DNA of 64,000 bases from Molossus alvarezi (lineage: Eukaryota > Chordata > Mammalia > Chiroptera > Molossidae). The position numbers and the translations under genes were made by a program. The stretch lies in the NCBI GenBank assembly GCA_037176705.1, contig JBAWUJ010000081.1, positions 124,001 to 188,000 of the forward strand, in the 5' to 3' direction. The notes below the pieces were generated by a model, which was not told the origin of the DNA, did not search any database, and saw only the letters and a program-made list of their open reading frames with translations. How positions within the stretch are numbered: position 1 is the stretch's first letter; every line of letters starts with the position of its first letter. Shown here in pieces: positions 25,481-39,200 of the stretch.

Positions 25481-27440
25481 TTTTGGTTAAGTGTTTAAGA
25501 AATGTCCTTTTGTAAAGGTGTAATCACACTTAAACTTCGCAGTGTGAGTTTTTTTCTCTTGTTCCAGACAAAGAGACACAAGACTTGCTGGTGCAGTCTT
25601 GGATATCCTGAATTATGGGCAAAACTCTGTGAGAGCCAGGGGCCACATTCACTCAGTGGCATGTTTTGCCCTGGGAAGTTAAGTACCTTTGCAGGGAAAC
25701 TGTGAACAAACATGTTCTAGTCAAACAACTGTGGGAATGAATGAATATTTCCATTTGGGTTAAGTTAATGCACAGATCTTGAGTAACATGAACACTTTAA
25801 CGTTCATTCTCCTCGTTTTATAGGGAGATCCAGTCATATCATGGAAAGAACAACTAGGACAGAGCCCACTTATGTGTAGATCAAAAGTTATCCCTTTTTG
25901 TGTTCTGTGTTGTTCATGGTTTCCAAGATTGGATCGTATTGAAGCCCATTTTTGAAGGCGATACTTGGAAAAAGTTTGGTTTCTGCTGTAGCAGTTGGTT
26001 TTACTTGATTCTTACTCACAACAGTGAACCAACGTATGGCCAAGACTGAATCAATGGAAAGACTGATAACTACTGGTGTCACACATGTGCATTCTTGACG
26101 CAGTGAAAGTGAACACATCTAAAGTGATGTAGTTGAAACATTGGTTGTCTCCATGCAAGGAGTAAATCCATGAATTGGAAGACACTGACAACCCCAAGGG
26201 TTTTTCACATTGAACATCTCTGTGAAGGAGAACAAGAGGAGTGTTCTAGAGAAAATGCACTTGTGCAGTGGACCTGGGTATCCATTTCAATGACTTACAC
26301 ACTAACTATGCCCGGTGTGCAGGGCATACTTTACATTGGAGTGTTAAACAGTGTTGTAAGTAAATGCAGGTGTCTGCCTTCTTTCCTATGTGACCAGGAA
26401 AGTCAACCTGTACTAGTTGATGAGGCAGCCTTTCAACATACTACCTTTTAGCCCTGCATATGTGTTGTTTGCCTGGAAGTGTCTATGAGTCATCTTGATA
26501 TCCAACAAAGGCTGGGCTGCAGAAATCAAACACATTGGTTAGGGCAATGTTCAGGTCATGCAAATCTACACCCTATTCAGTTCTACACACATTCTTTAAA
26601 GTTGTTACCGAATGAATCAGTGTCATTCTTGGATCCATCATACATTTCACGGTTTGTACCGATTTCCTCAAAAAACATAAGGAGTAGATACCTGTTTTCT
26701 CCTGAGAATTCAAAGTAAACGCTTTCCATCAGTGTGAAATGCTGGAATTGTACCTTGTTCATGAATGGAATCTCCTGAACCTATCTTTCTAATTCCCGGT
26801 GACGAATTCAGCCTATTTTTTGATAACTGACAAGTACTCAATCCCTGTATTCCAGCCATTAGAACCAAAAGGTGATCAATTTAAAAGAGGGAGTGTCAGT
26901 CTTTGAACAATGGACATGGATTCACTTGTTTCAAGACTATTTCCCCGAAGCACCTATGGGAATACCCTGGCATAGTCAAAAGTGTTCATGACTGGTGTTC
27001 TTTCTGTGCAGAACAATATAATAACGTTCAGTTCAAGAGCAGAATGGATCCCTTAATACGGTTGCAGTGTCCAATTGAGTGTTTAGTGGCTCTCTGTTCA
27101 AAGAACTGTGTTCCAATAGACAACCTTCTTCAAATAATGTCCAAATATTGAGAAAAAGATTCTAGGGCTATACCCGCTTCACACGAAATGGAACCACCAC
27201 TGATGTACTGTTTTTCAGATTACGTGTTCTTAGTACAGTTGTGGAAAGTATTGATGTAAGGAAATGTGGCAACCTGACTTTTGATAGGTCCTTAGACATA
27301 CTTTTCACTCTACTTTCTTTGTAGGAGAGTGTATACAACCATACCTATTCGAAATGCACTGTGTTAGAACTCTTCACTTCAGTGGCACAAAAGTCACTTC
27401 CATGAAGCCTAGAGCGTGAGGACCCTCAAAGCATATATTG
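25481..27440 (+). repeat. Satellite unit 14, type B
   Basis: All diagnostic sites are B. Private changes: g at 25546, which turns the donor-like GTAAGT into GTGAGT, and g at 25668. Together with copy 13 it forms a B-B neighbour pair. The CENP-B box is at 27172-27188. Confidence 0.95.
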
Positions 27441-29400
27441 TTTTGGTTAAGTGTTTAAGAAATGTCCTTTTGTAAAGGTGTAATCACACTTAAACTTCGC
27501 AGTGTAAGTTTTTTTCTCTTGTTCCAGACAAAGAGACACAAGACTTGCTGGTGCAGTCTTGGATATCCTGAATTATGGGCAAAACTCTGTGAGAGCCAGG
27601 GGCCACATTCACTCAGTGGCATGTTTTTCCCTGGGAAGTTAAGTACCTTTGCAGGGAAACTGTGAACAATCATGTTCTAGTCAAACAACTGTGGGAATGA
27701 ATGAATATTTCCATTTGGGTTAAGTTAATGCACAGATCTTGAGTAACATGAACACTTTAACGTTCTTTCTCCTCGTTTTATAGGGAGATCCAGTCATATC
27801 ATGGAAGAACAACTAGGACAGAGCACACTTATGTGTAGAATCAAAAGTTATCCCTTTTTGTGTTCTGTGTTGTTCATGGTTTCAAAGATTGGATCGTATA
27901 GAAACCCGTTTTTGAAGGCGATACTTGGAAAAAGTTTGGTTTCTGCTGTAGCAGTTGGTTTTACATGATTCTTACTCAGAACAGTGAACCAACGTATGGC
28001 CAAGACTGAATCAATGGAAAGACTGATAACTACTGGAGTCACACATGTGCATTCTTGACGCAGTGAAAGTGAACACATCTAAAGTGATGTAGTTGAAACA
28101 TTGGTTGTCTCCATGCAAGGAGTAAATCCATGAATTGGAAGACACTGACAACACCAAGGGTTTTTCACATTGAACATCTCTGTGAAGGAGAACAAGAGGA
28201 GTGTTCTAGAGAAAATGCACTTGTGCAGTGGACCTGGGTATCCATTTCAATGACTTACACACTAACTATGCCCGGTGTGCAGGGCATACTTTACATTGGA
28301 GTGTTAAACAGTGTTGTAAGTAAATGCAGGTGTCTGCCTTCTTTCCTATGTGACCAGGAAAGTCAACCTGTACTAGTTGATGAGGCAGCCTTTCAACATA
28401 CTACCTTTTAGCCCTGCATATGTGTTGTTTGCCTGGAAGTGTCTATGAGTCATCTTGATATCCAACAAAGGCTGGGCTGCAGAAATCAAACACATTGGTT
28501 ATGGCAAAGTTCAGGTCATGCAAATCTACACCCTATTCAGTTCTACACACATTCTTTAAAGTTGTTACCGAATGAATCAGTGTCATTCTTGGATCCATCA
28601 TACATTTCACGGTTTGTACCGATTTCCTTAAAAAACATAAGGAGTAGATACCTGTTTTCTCCTGAGAATTCAAAGTAAACGCTTTCCATCATTGTGAAAT
28701 GCTGGAATTGTACCTTGATCATGAATGGAATCTCCTGAACCTATCTTTCTAATTCCCTGTGACGAATTCATCTTATTTCTTGATAACTGACAAGTACTCA
28801 ATCCCTTTATTCCAGCCATTAGAACCAAAAGGTGATCAATTTAAAAGAGGGAGTGTCAGTCTTTGAACAATGGACATGGATTCACTTGTTTCAAGACTAT
28901 TTCCCCGAAGCACCTATGGGAAAACCCTGGCATAGTCAAAAGTGTTCATGTCTGGTGTTCTTTCTGTGCAGAACAATATAATAACGTTCAGTTCAAGAGC
29001 AGAATGGATCCCTTAATACGGTTGCAGTGTCCAATTGAGTGTTTAGTGGCTCTCTGTTCAAAGAACTGTGTTCCAATAGACAACCTTCTTCAAATAATGT
29101 CCAAATATTGAGAAAAAGATTCTAGGGCTATACCCGCTTCACACGAAATGGAACCACCACTGATGTACTGTTTTTCAGATTACGTGTTCTTAGTACAGTT
29201 GTGGAAAGTATTGATGTAAGGAAATGTGGCAACCTGACTTTTGATAGGTCCTTAGACATACTTTTCACTCTACTTTGTTTGTAGGAGAGTGTATACAACC
29301 ATACCTATTCCAAATGCACTGTGTTAGAACTCTTCACTTCAGTGGCACAAAAGTCACTTCCATGAAGCCTAGAGCGTGAGGACCCTCAAAGCATATATTG
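27441..29400 (+). repeat. Satellite unit 15, type A with B at the 3' end
   Basis: The unit is A until unit position 1871, then has the B base at 29317 and 29322. The switch point lies in the last 90 bp of the unit. The CENP-B box is at 29132-29148. Confidence 0.95.
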
Positions 29401-31360
29401 TTTTGGTTAAGTGTTTAAGAAATGTCCTTTTGTAAAGGTGTAATCACACTTAAACTTCGCAGTGTAAGTTTTTTTCTCTTGTTCCAGACAAAGAGACACA
29501 AGACTTGCTGGTGCAGTCTTGGATATCCTGAATTATGGGCAAAACTCTGTGAGAGCCAGGGGCCACATTCACTCAGTGGCATGTTTTTCCCTGGGAAGTT
29601 AAGTACCTTTGCAGGGAAACTGTGAACAAACATGTTCTAGTCAAACAACTGTGGGAATGAATGAATATTTCCATTTGGGTTAAGTTAATGCACAGATCTT
29701 GAGTAACATGAACACTTTAACGTTCATTCTCCTCGTTTTATAGGGAGATCCAGTCATATCATGGAAAGAACAACTAGGACAGAGCCCACTTATGTGTAGA
29801 TCAAAAGTTATCCCTTTTTGTGTTCTGTGTTGTTCATGGTTTCCAAGATTGGATCGTATTGAAGCCCATTTTTGAAGGCGATACTTGGAAAAAGTTTGGT
29901 TTCTGCTGTAGCAGTTGGTTTTACTTGATTCTTACTCACAACAGTGAACCAACGTATGGCCAAGACTGAATCAATGGAAAGACTGATAACTACTGGTGTC
30001 ACACATGTGCATTCTTGACGCAGTGAAAGTGAACACATCTAAAGTGATGTAGTTGAAACATTGGTTGTCTCCATGCAAGGAGTAAATCCATGAATTGGAA
30101 GACACTGACAACCCCAAGGGTTTTTCACATTGAACATCTCTGTGAAGGAGAACAAGAGGAGTGTTCTAGAGAAAATGCACTTGTGCAGTGGACCTGGGTA
30201 TCCATTTCAATGACTTACACACTAACTATGCCCGGTGTGCAGGGCATACTTTACATTGGAGTGTTAAACAGTGTTGTAAGTAAATGCAGGTGTCTGCCTT
30301 CTTTCCTATGTGACCAGGAAAGTCAACCTGTACTAGTTGATGAGGCAGCCTTTCAACATACTACCTTTTAGCCCTGCATATGTGTTGTTTGCCTGGAAGT
30401 GTCTATGAGTCATCTTGATATCCAACAAAGGCTGGGCTGCAGAAATCAAACACATTGGTTAGGGCAATGTTCAGGTCATGCAAATCTACACCCTATTCAG
30501 TTCTACACACATTCTTTAAAGTTGTTACCGAATGAATCAGTGTCATTCTTGGATCCATCATACATTTCACGGTTTGTACCGATTTCCTCAAAAAACATAA
30601 GGAGTAGATACCTGTTTTCTCCTGAGAATTCAAAGTAAACGCTTTCCATCATTGTGAAATGCTGGAATTGTACCTTGTTCATGAATGGAATCTCCTGAAC
30701 CTATCTTTCTAATTCCCGGTGACGAATTCAGCCTATTTTTTGATAACTGACAAGTACTCAATCCCTGTATTCCAGCCATTAGAACCAAAAGGTGATCAAT
30801 TTAAAAGAGGGAGTGTCAGTCTTTGAACAATGGACATGGATTCACTTGTTTCAAGACTATTTCCCCGAAGCACCTATGGGAATACCCTGGCATAGTCAAA
30901 AGTGTTCATGACTGGTGTTCTTTCTGTGCAGAACAATATAATAACGTTCAGTTCAAGAGCAGAATGGATCCCTTAATACGGTTGCAGTGTCCAATTGAGT
31001 GTTTAGTGGCTCTCTGTTCAAAGAACTGTGTTCCAATAGACAACCTTCTTCAAATAATGTCCAAATATTGAGAAAAAGATTCTAGGGCTATACCCGCTTC
31101 ACACGAAATGGAACCACCACTGATGTACTGTTTTTCAGATTACGTGTTCTTAGTACAGTTGTGGAAAGTATTGATGTAAGGAAATGTGGCAACCTGACTT
31201 TTGATAGGTCCTTAGACATACTTTTCACTCTACTTTCTTTGTAGGAGAGTGTATACAACCATACCTATTCGAAATGCACTGTGTTAGAACTCTTCACTTC
31301 AGTGGCACAAAAGTCACTTCCATGAAGCCTAGAGCGTGAGGACCCTCAAAGCATATATTG
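29401..31360 (+). repeat. Satellite unit 16, type B
   Basis: The unit is B except for the A base t at 30652. Copy 18 has the same state, so copies 15-16 and 17-18 look like sister dimers. The CENP-B box is at 31092-31108. Confidence 0.95.
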
Positions 31361-33320
31361 TTTTGGTTAAGTGTTTAAGAAATGTCCTTTTGTAAAGGTG
31401 TAATCACACTTAAACTTCGCAGTGTAAGTTTTTTTCTCTTGTTCCAGACAAAGAGACACAAGACTTGCTGGTGCAGTCTTGGATATCCTGAATTATGGGC
31501 AAAACTCTGTGAGAGCCAGGGGCCACATTCACTCAGTGGCATGTTTTTCCCTGGGAAGTTAAGTACCTTTGCAGGGAAACTGTGAACAATCATGTTCTAG
31601 TCAAACAACTGTGGGAATGAATGAATATTTCCATTTGGGTTAAGTTAATGCACAGATCTTGAGTAACATGAACACTTTAACGTTCTTTCTCCTCGTTTTA
31701 TAGGGAGATCCAGTCATATCATGGAAGAACAACTAGGACAGAGCACACTTATGTGTAGAATCAAAAGTTATCCCTTTTTGTGTTCTGTGTTGTTCATGGT
31801 TTCAAAGATTGGATCGTATAGAAACCCGTTTTTGAAGGCGATACTTGGAAAAAGTTTGGTTTCTGCTGTAGCAGTTGGTTTTACATGATTCTTACTCAGA
31901 ACAGTGAACCAACGTATGGCCAAGACTGAATCAATGGAAAGACTGATAACTACTGGAGTCACACATGTGCATTCTTGACGCAGTGAAAGTGAACACATCT
32001 AAAGTGATGTAGTTGAAACATTGGTTGTCTCCATGCAAGGAGTAAATCCATGAATTGGAAGACACTGACAACACCAAGGGTTTTTCACATTGAACATCTC
32101 TGTGAAGGAGAACAAGAGGAGTGTTCTAGAGAAAATGCACTTGTGCAGTGGACCTGGGTATCCATTTCAATGACTTACACACTAACTATGCCCGGTGTGC
32201 AGGGCATACTTTACATTGGAGTGTTAAACAGTGTTGTAAGTAAATGCAGGTGTCTGCCTTCTTTCCTATGTGACCAGGAAAGTCAACCTGTACTAGTTGA
32301 TGAGGCAGCCTTTCAACATACTACCTTTTAGCCCTGCATATGTGTTGTTTGCCTGGAAGTGTCTATGAGTCATCTTGATATCCAACAAAGGCTGGGCTGC
32401 AGAAATCAAACACATTGGTTATGGCAAAGTTCAGGTCATGCAAATCTACACCCTATTCAGTTCTACACACATTCTTTAAAGTTGTTACCGAATGAATCAG
32501 TGTCATTCTTGGATCCATCATACATTTCACGGTTTGTACCGATTTCCTTAAAAAACATAAGGAGTAGATACCTGTTTTCTCCTGAGAATTCAAAGTAAAC
32601 GCTTTCCATCATTGTGAAATGCTGGAATTGTACCTTGATCATGAATGGAATCTCCTGAACCTATCTTTCTAATTCCCTGTGACGAATTCATCTTATTTCT
32701 TGATAACTGACAAGTACTCAATCCCTTTATTCCAGCCATTAGAACCAAAAGGTGATCAATTTAAAAGAGGGAGTGTCAGTCTTTGAACAATGGACATGGA
32801 TTCACTTGTTTCAAGACTATTTCCCCGAAGCACCTATGGGAAAACCCTGGCATAGTCAAAAGTGTTCATGTCTGGTGTTCTTTCTGTGCAGAACAATATA
32901 ATAACGTTCAGTTCAAGAGCAGAATGGATCCCTTAATACGGTTGCAGTGTCCAATTGAGTGTTTAGTGGCTCTCTGTTCAAAGAACTGTGTTCCAATAGA
33001 CAACCTTCTTCAAATAATGTCCAAATATTGAGAAAAAGATTCTAGGGCTATACCCGCTTCACACGAAATGGAACCACCACTGATGTACTGTTTTTCAGAT
33101 TACGTGTTCTTAGTACAGTTGTGGAAAGTATTGATGTAAGGAAATGTGGCAACCTGACTTTTGATAGGTCCTTAGACATACTTTTCACTCTACTTTGTTT
33201 GTAGGAGAGTGTATACAACCATACCTATTCCAAATGAACTGGGTTAGAACTCTTCACTTCAGTGGCACAAAAGTCACTTCCATGAAGCCTAGAGCGTGAG
33301 GACCCTCAAAGCATATATTG
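31361..33320 (+). repeat. Satellite unit 17, pure type A
   Basis: All diagnostic sites are A with no private change seen, so this copy is the best A reference. The CENP-B box is at 33052-33068. Confidence 0.95.
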
Positions 33321-35280
33321 TTTTGGTTAAGTGTTTAAGAAATGTCCTTTTGTAAAGGTGTAATCACACTTAAACTTCGCAGTGTAAGTTTTTTTCTCTT
33401 GTTCCAGACAAAGAGACACAAGACTTGCTGGTGCAGTCTTGGATATCCTGAATTATGGGCAAAACTCTGTGAGAGCCAGGGGCCACATTCACTCAGTGGC
33501 ATGTTTTTCCCTGGGAAGTTAAGTACCTTTGCAGGGAAACTGTGAACAAACATGTTCTAGTCAAACAACTGTGGGAATGAATGAATATTTCCATTTGGGT
33601 TAAGTTAATGCACAGATCTTGAGTAACATGAACACTTTAACGTTCATTCTCCTCGTTTTATAGGGAGATCCAGTCATATCATGGAAAGAACAACTAGGAC
33701 AGAGCCCACTTATGTGTAGATCAAAAGTTATCCCTTTTTGTGTTCTGTGTTGTTCATGGTTTCCAAGATTGGATCGTATTGAAGCCCATTTTTGAAGGCG
33801 ATACTTGGAAAAAGTTTGGTTTCTGCTGTAGCAGTTGGTTTTACTTGATTCTTACTCACAACAGTGAACCAACGTATGGCCAAGACTGAATCAATGGAAA
33901 GACTGATAACTACTGGTGTCACACATGTGCATTCTTGACGCAGTGAAAGTGAACACATCTAAAGTGATGTAGTTGAAACATTGGTTGTCTCCATGCAAGG
34001 AGTAAATCCATGAATTGGAAGACACTGACAACCCCAAGGGTTTTTCACATTGAACATCTCTGTGAAGGAGAACAAGAGGAGTGTTCTAGAGAAAATGCAC
34101 TTGTGCAGTGGACCTGGGTATCCATTTCAATGACTTACACACTAACTATGCCCGGTGTGCAGGGCATACTTTACATTGGAGTGTTAAACAGTGTTGTAAG
34201 TAAATGCAGGTGTCTGCCTTCTTTCCTATGTGACCAGGAAAGTCAACCTGTACTAGTTGATGAGGCAGCCTTTCAACATACTACCTTTTAGCCCTGCATA
34301 TGTGTTGTTTGCCTGGAAGTGTCTATGAGTCATCTTGATATCCAACAAAGGCTGGGCTGCAGAAATCAAACACATTGGTTAGGGCAATGTTCAGGTCATG
34401 CAAATCTACACCCTATTCAGTTCTACACACATTCTTTAAAGTTGTTACCGAATGAATCAGTGTCATTCTTGGATCCATCATACATTTCACGGTTTGTACC
34501 GATTTCCTCAAAAAACATAAGGAGTAGATACCTGTTTTCTCCTGAGAATTCAAAGTAAACGCTTTCCATCATTGTGAAATGCTGGAATTGTACCTTGTTC
34601 ATGAATGGAATCTCCTGAACCTATCTTTCTAATTCCCGGTGACGAATTCAGCCTATTTTTTGATAACTGACAAGTACTCAATCCCTGTATTCCAGCCATT
34701 AGAACCAAAAGGTGATCAATTTAAAAGAGGGAGTGTCAGTCTTTGAACAATGGACATGGATTCACTTGTTTCAAGACTATTTCCCCGAAGCACCTATGGG
34801 AATACCCTGGCATAGTCAAAAGTGTTCATGACTGGTGTTCTTTCTGTGCAGAACAATATAATAACGTTCAGTTCAAGAGCAGAATGGATCCCTTAATACG
34901 GTTGCAGTGTCCAATTGAGTGTTTAGTGGCTCTCTGTTCAAAGAACTGTGTTCCAATAGACAACCTTCTTCAAATAATGTCCAAATATTGAGAAAAAGAT
35001 TCTAGGGCTATACCCGCTTCACACGAAATGGAACCACCACTGATGTACTGTTTTTCAGATTACGTGTTCTTAGTACAGTTGTGGAAAGTATTGATGTAAG
35101 GAAATGTGGCAACCTGACTTTTGATAGGTCCTTAGACATACTTTTCACTCTACTTTCTTTGTAGGAGAGTGTATACAACCATACCTATTCGAAATGCACT
35201 GTGTTAGAACTCTTCACTTCAGTGGCACAAAAGTCACTTCCATGAAGCCTAGAGCGTGAGGACCCTCAAAGCATATATTG
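33321..35280 (+). repeat. Satellite unit 18, type B
   Basis: The unit is B except for the A base at unit position 1252, as in copy 16. No private change was seen. The CENP-B box is at 35012-35028. Confidence 0.95.
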
Positions 35281-37240
35281 TTTTGGTTAAGTGTTTAAGA
35301 AATGTCCTTTTGTAAAGGTGTAATCACACTTAAACTTCGCAGTGTAAGTTTTTTTCTCTTGTTCCAGACAAAGAGACACAAGACTTGCTGGTGCAGTCTT
35401 GGATATCCTGAATTATGGGCAAAACTCTGTGAGAGCCAGGGGCCACATTCACTCAGTGGCATGTTTTTCCCTGGGAAGTTAAGTACCTTTGCAGGGAAAC
35501 TGTGAACAATCATGTTCTAGTCAAACAACTGTGGGAATGAATGAATATTTCCATTTGGGTTAAGTTAATGCACAGATCTTGAGTAACATGAACACTTTAA
35601 CGTTCTTTCTCCTCGTTTTATAGGGAGATCCAGTCATATCATGGAAGAACAACTAGGACAGAGCACACTTATGTGTAGAATCAAAAGTTATCCCTTTTTG
35701 TGTTCTGTGTTGTTCATGGTTTCAAAGATTGGATCGTATAGAAACCCGTTTTTGAAGGCGATACTTGGAAAAAGTTTGGTTTCTGCTGTAGCAGTTGGTT
35801 TTACATGATTCTTACTCAGAACAGTGAACCAACGTATGGCCAAGACTGAATCAATGGAAAGACTGATAACTACTGGTGTCACACATGTGCATTCTTGACG
35901 CAGTGAAAGTGAACACATCTAAAGTGATGTAGTTGAAACATTGGTTGTCTCCATGCAAGGAGTAAATCCATGAATTGGAAGACACTGACAACCCCAAGGG
36001 TTTTTCACATTGAACATCTCTGTGAAGGAGAACAAGAGGAGTGTTCTAGAGAAAATGCACTTGTGCAGTGGACCTGGGTATCCATTTCAATGACTTACAC
36101 ACTAACTATGCCCGGTGTGCAGGGCATACTTTACATTGGAGTGTTAAACAGTGTTGTAAGTAAATGCAGGTGTCTGCCTTCTTTCCTATGTGACCAGGAA
36201 AGTCAACCTGTACTAGTTGATGAGGCAGCCTTTCAACATACTACCTTTTAGCCCTGCATATGTGTTGTTTGCCTGGAAGTGTCTATGAGTCATCTTGATA
36301 TCCAACAAAGGCTGGGCTGCAGAAATCAAACACATTGGTTAGGGCAATGTTCAGGTCATGCAAATCTACACCCTATTCAGTTCTACACACATTCTTTAAA
36401 GTTGATACCGAATGAATCAGTGTCATTCTTGGATCCATCATACATTTCACGGTTTGTACCGATTTCCTCAAAAAACATAAGGAGTAGATACCTGTTTTCT
36501 CCTGAGAATTCAAAGTAAACGCTTTCCATCATTGTGAAATGCTGGAATTCTACCTTGTTCATGAATGGAATCTCCTGAACCTATCTTTCTAATTCCCGGT
36601 GACGAATTCAGCCTATTTTTTGATAACTGACAAGTACTCAATCCCTGTATTCCAGCCATTAGAACCAAAAGGTGATCAATTTAAAAGAGGGAGTGTCAGT
36701 CTTTGAACAATGGACATGGATTCACTTGTTTCAAGACTATTTCCCCGAAGCACCTATGGGAATACCCTGGCATAGTCAAAAGTGTTCATGTCTGGTGTTC
36801 TTTCTGTGCAGAACAATATAATAACGTTCAGTTCAAGAGCAGAATGGATCCCTTAATACGGTTGCAGTGTCCAATTGAGTGTTTAGTGGCTCTCTGTTCA
36901 AAGAACTGTGTTCCAATAGACAACCTTCTTCAAATAATGTCCAAATATTGAGAAAAAGATTCTAGGGCTATACCCGCTTCACACGAAATGGAACCACCAC
37001 TGATGTACTGTTTTTCAGATTACGTGTTCTTAGTACAGTTGTGGAAAGTATTGATGTAAGGAAATGTGGCAACCTGACTTTTGATAGGTCCTTAGACATA
37101 CTTTTCACTCTACTTTCTTTGTAGGAGAGTGTATACAACCATACCTATTCGAAATGCACTGTGTTAGAACTCTTCACTTCAGTGGCACAAAAGTCACTTC
37201 CATGAAGCCTAGAGCGTGAGGACCCTCAAAGCATATATTG
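35281..37240 (+). repeat. Satellite unit 19, A-to-B mosaic
   Basis: The unit is A through unit position 539 and B from 597 (switch between 35819 and 35877), with A bases at 1252 and 1511. The rare c at 36550 creates an extra EcoRI site and is shared with copies 21 and 33. Private change: a at 36405. The CENP-B box is at 36972-36988. Confidence 0.95.
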
Positions 37241-39200
37241 TTTTGGTTAAGTGTTTAAGAAATGTCCTTTTGTAAAGGTGTAATCACACTTAAACTTCGC
37301 AGTGTAAGTTTTTTTCTCTTGTTCCAGACAAAGAGACACAAGACTTGCTGGTGCAGTCTTGGATATCCTGAATTATGGGCAAAACTCTGTGAGAGCCAGG
37401 GGCCACATTCACTCAGTGGCATGTTTTTCCCTGGGAAGTTAAGTACCTTTGCAGGGAAACTGTGAACAAACATATTCTAGTCAAACAACTGTGGGAATGA
37501 ATGAATATTTCCATTTGGGTTAAGTTAATGCACAGATCTTGAGTAACATGAACACTTTAACGTTCTTTCTCCTCGTTTTATAGGGAGATCCAGTCATATC
37601 ATGGAAGAACAACTAGGACAGAGCACACTTATGTGTAGAATCAAAAGTTATCCCTTTTTGTGTTCTGTGTTGTTCATGGTTTCAAAGATTGGATCGTATA
37701 GAAACCCGTTTTTGAAGGCGATACTTGGAAAAAGTTTGGTTTCTGCTGTAGCAGTTGGTTTTACATGATTCTTACTCAGAACAGTGAACCAACGTATGGC
37801 CAAGACTGAATCAATGGAAAGACTGATAACTACTGGAGTCACACATGTGCATTCTTGACGCAGTGAAAGTGAACACATCTAAAGTGATGTAGTTGAAACA
37901 TTGGTTGTCTCCATGCAAGGAGTAAATCCATGAATTGGAAGACACTGACAACCCCAAGGGTTTTTCACATTGAACATCTCTGTGAAGGAGAACAAGAGGA
38001 GTGTTCAAGAGAAAATGCACTTGTGCAGTGGACCTGGGTATCCATTTCAATGACTTACACACTAACTATGCCCGGTGTGCAGGGCATACTTTACATTGGA
38101 GTGTTAAACAGTGTTGTAAGTAAATGCAGGTGTCTGCCTTCTTTCCTATGTGACCAGGAAAGTCAACCTGTACTAGTTGATGAGGCAGCCTTTCAACATA
38201 CTACCTTTTAGCCCTGCATATGTGTTGTTTGCCTGGAAGTGTCTATGAGTCATCTTGATATCCAACAAAGGCTGGGCTGCAGAAATCAAACACATTGGTT
38301 ATGGCAAAGTTCAGGTCATGCAAATCTACACCCTATTCAGTTCTACACACATTCTTTAAAGTTGTTACCGAATGAATCAGTGTCATTCTTGGATCCATCA
38401 TACATTTCACGGTTTGTACCGATTTCCTTAAAAAACATAAGGAGTAGATACCTGTTTTCTCCTGAGAATTCAAAGTAAACGCTTTCCATCATTGTGAAAT
38501 GCTGGAATTGTACCTTGTTCATGAATGGAATCTCCTGAACCTATCTTTCTAATTCCCGGTGACGAATTCAGCCTATTTTTTGATAACTGACAAGTACTCA
38601 ATCCCTGTATTCCAGCCATTAGAACCAAAAGGTGATCAATTTAAAAGAGGGAGTGTCAGTCTTTGAACAATGGACATGGATTCACTTGTTTCAAGACTAT
38701 TTCCCCGAAGCACCTATGGGAATACCCTGGCATAGTCAAAAGTGTTCATGACTGGTGTTCTTTCTGTGCAGAACAATATAATAACGTTCAGTTCAAGAGC
38801 AGAATGGATCCCTTAATACGGTTGCAGTGTCCAATTGAGTGTTTAGTGGCTCTCTGTTCAAAGAACTGTGTTCCAATAGACAACCTTCTTCAAATAATGT
38901 CCAAATATTGAGAAAAAGATTCTAGGGCTATACCCGCTTCACACGAAATGGAACCACCACTGATGTACTGTTTTTCAGATTACGTGTTCTTAGTACAGTT
39001 GTGGAAAGTATTGATGTAAGGAAATGTGGCAACCTGACTTTTGATAGGTCCTTAGACATACTTTTCACTCTACTTTCTTTGTAGGAGAGTGTATACAACC
39101 ATACCTATTCGAAATGCACTGTGTTAGAACTCTTCACTTCAGTGGCACAAAAGTCACTTCCATGAAGCCTAGAGCGTGAGGACCCTCAAAGCATATATTG
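37241..39200 (+). repeat. Satellite unit 20, A-to-B mosaic (234a, 767a)
   Basis: The 5' part matches copies 10 and 22, including a at unit 234 and a at 38007. From unit position 1278 onward the unit is B. The switch lies between 38429 and 38518. The CENP-B box is at 38932-38948. Confidence 0.95.
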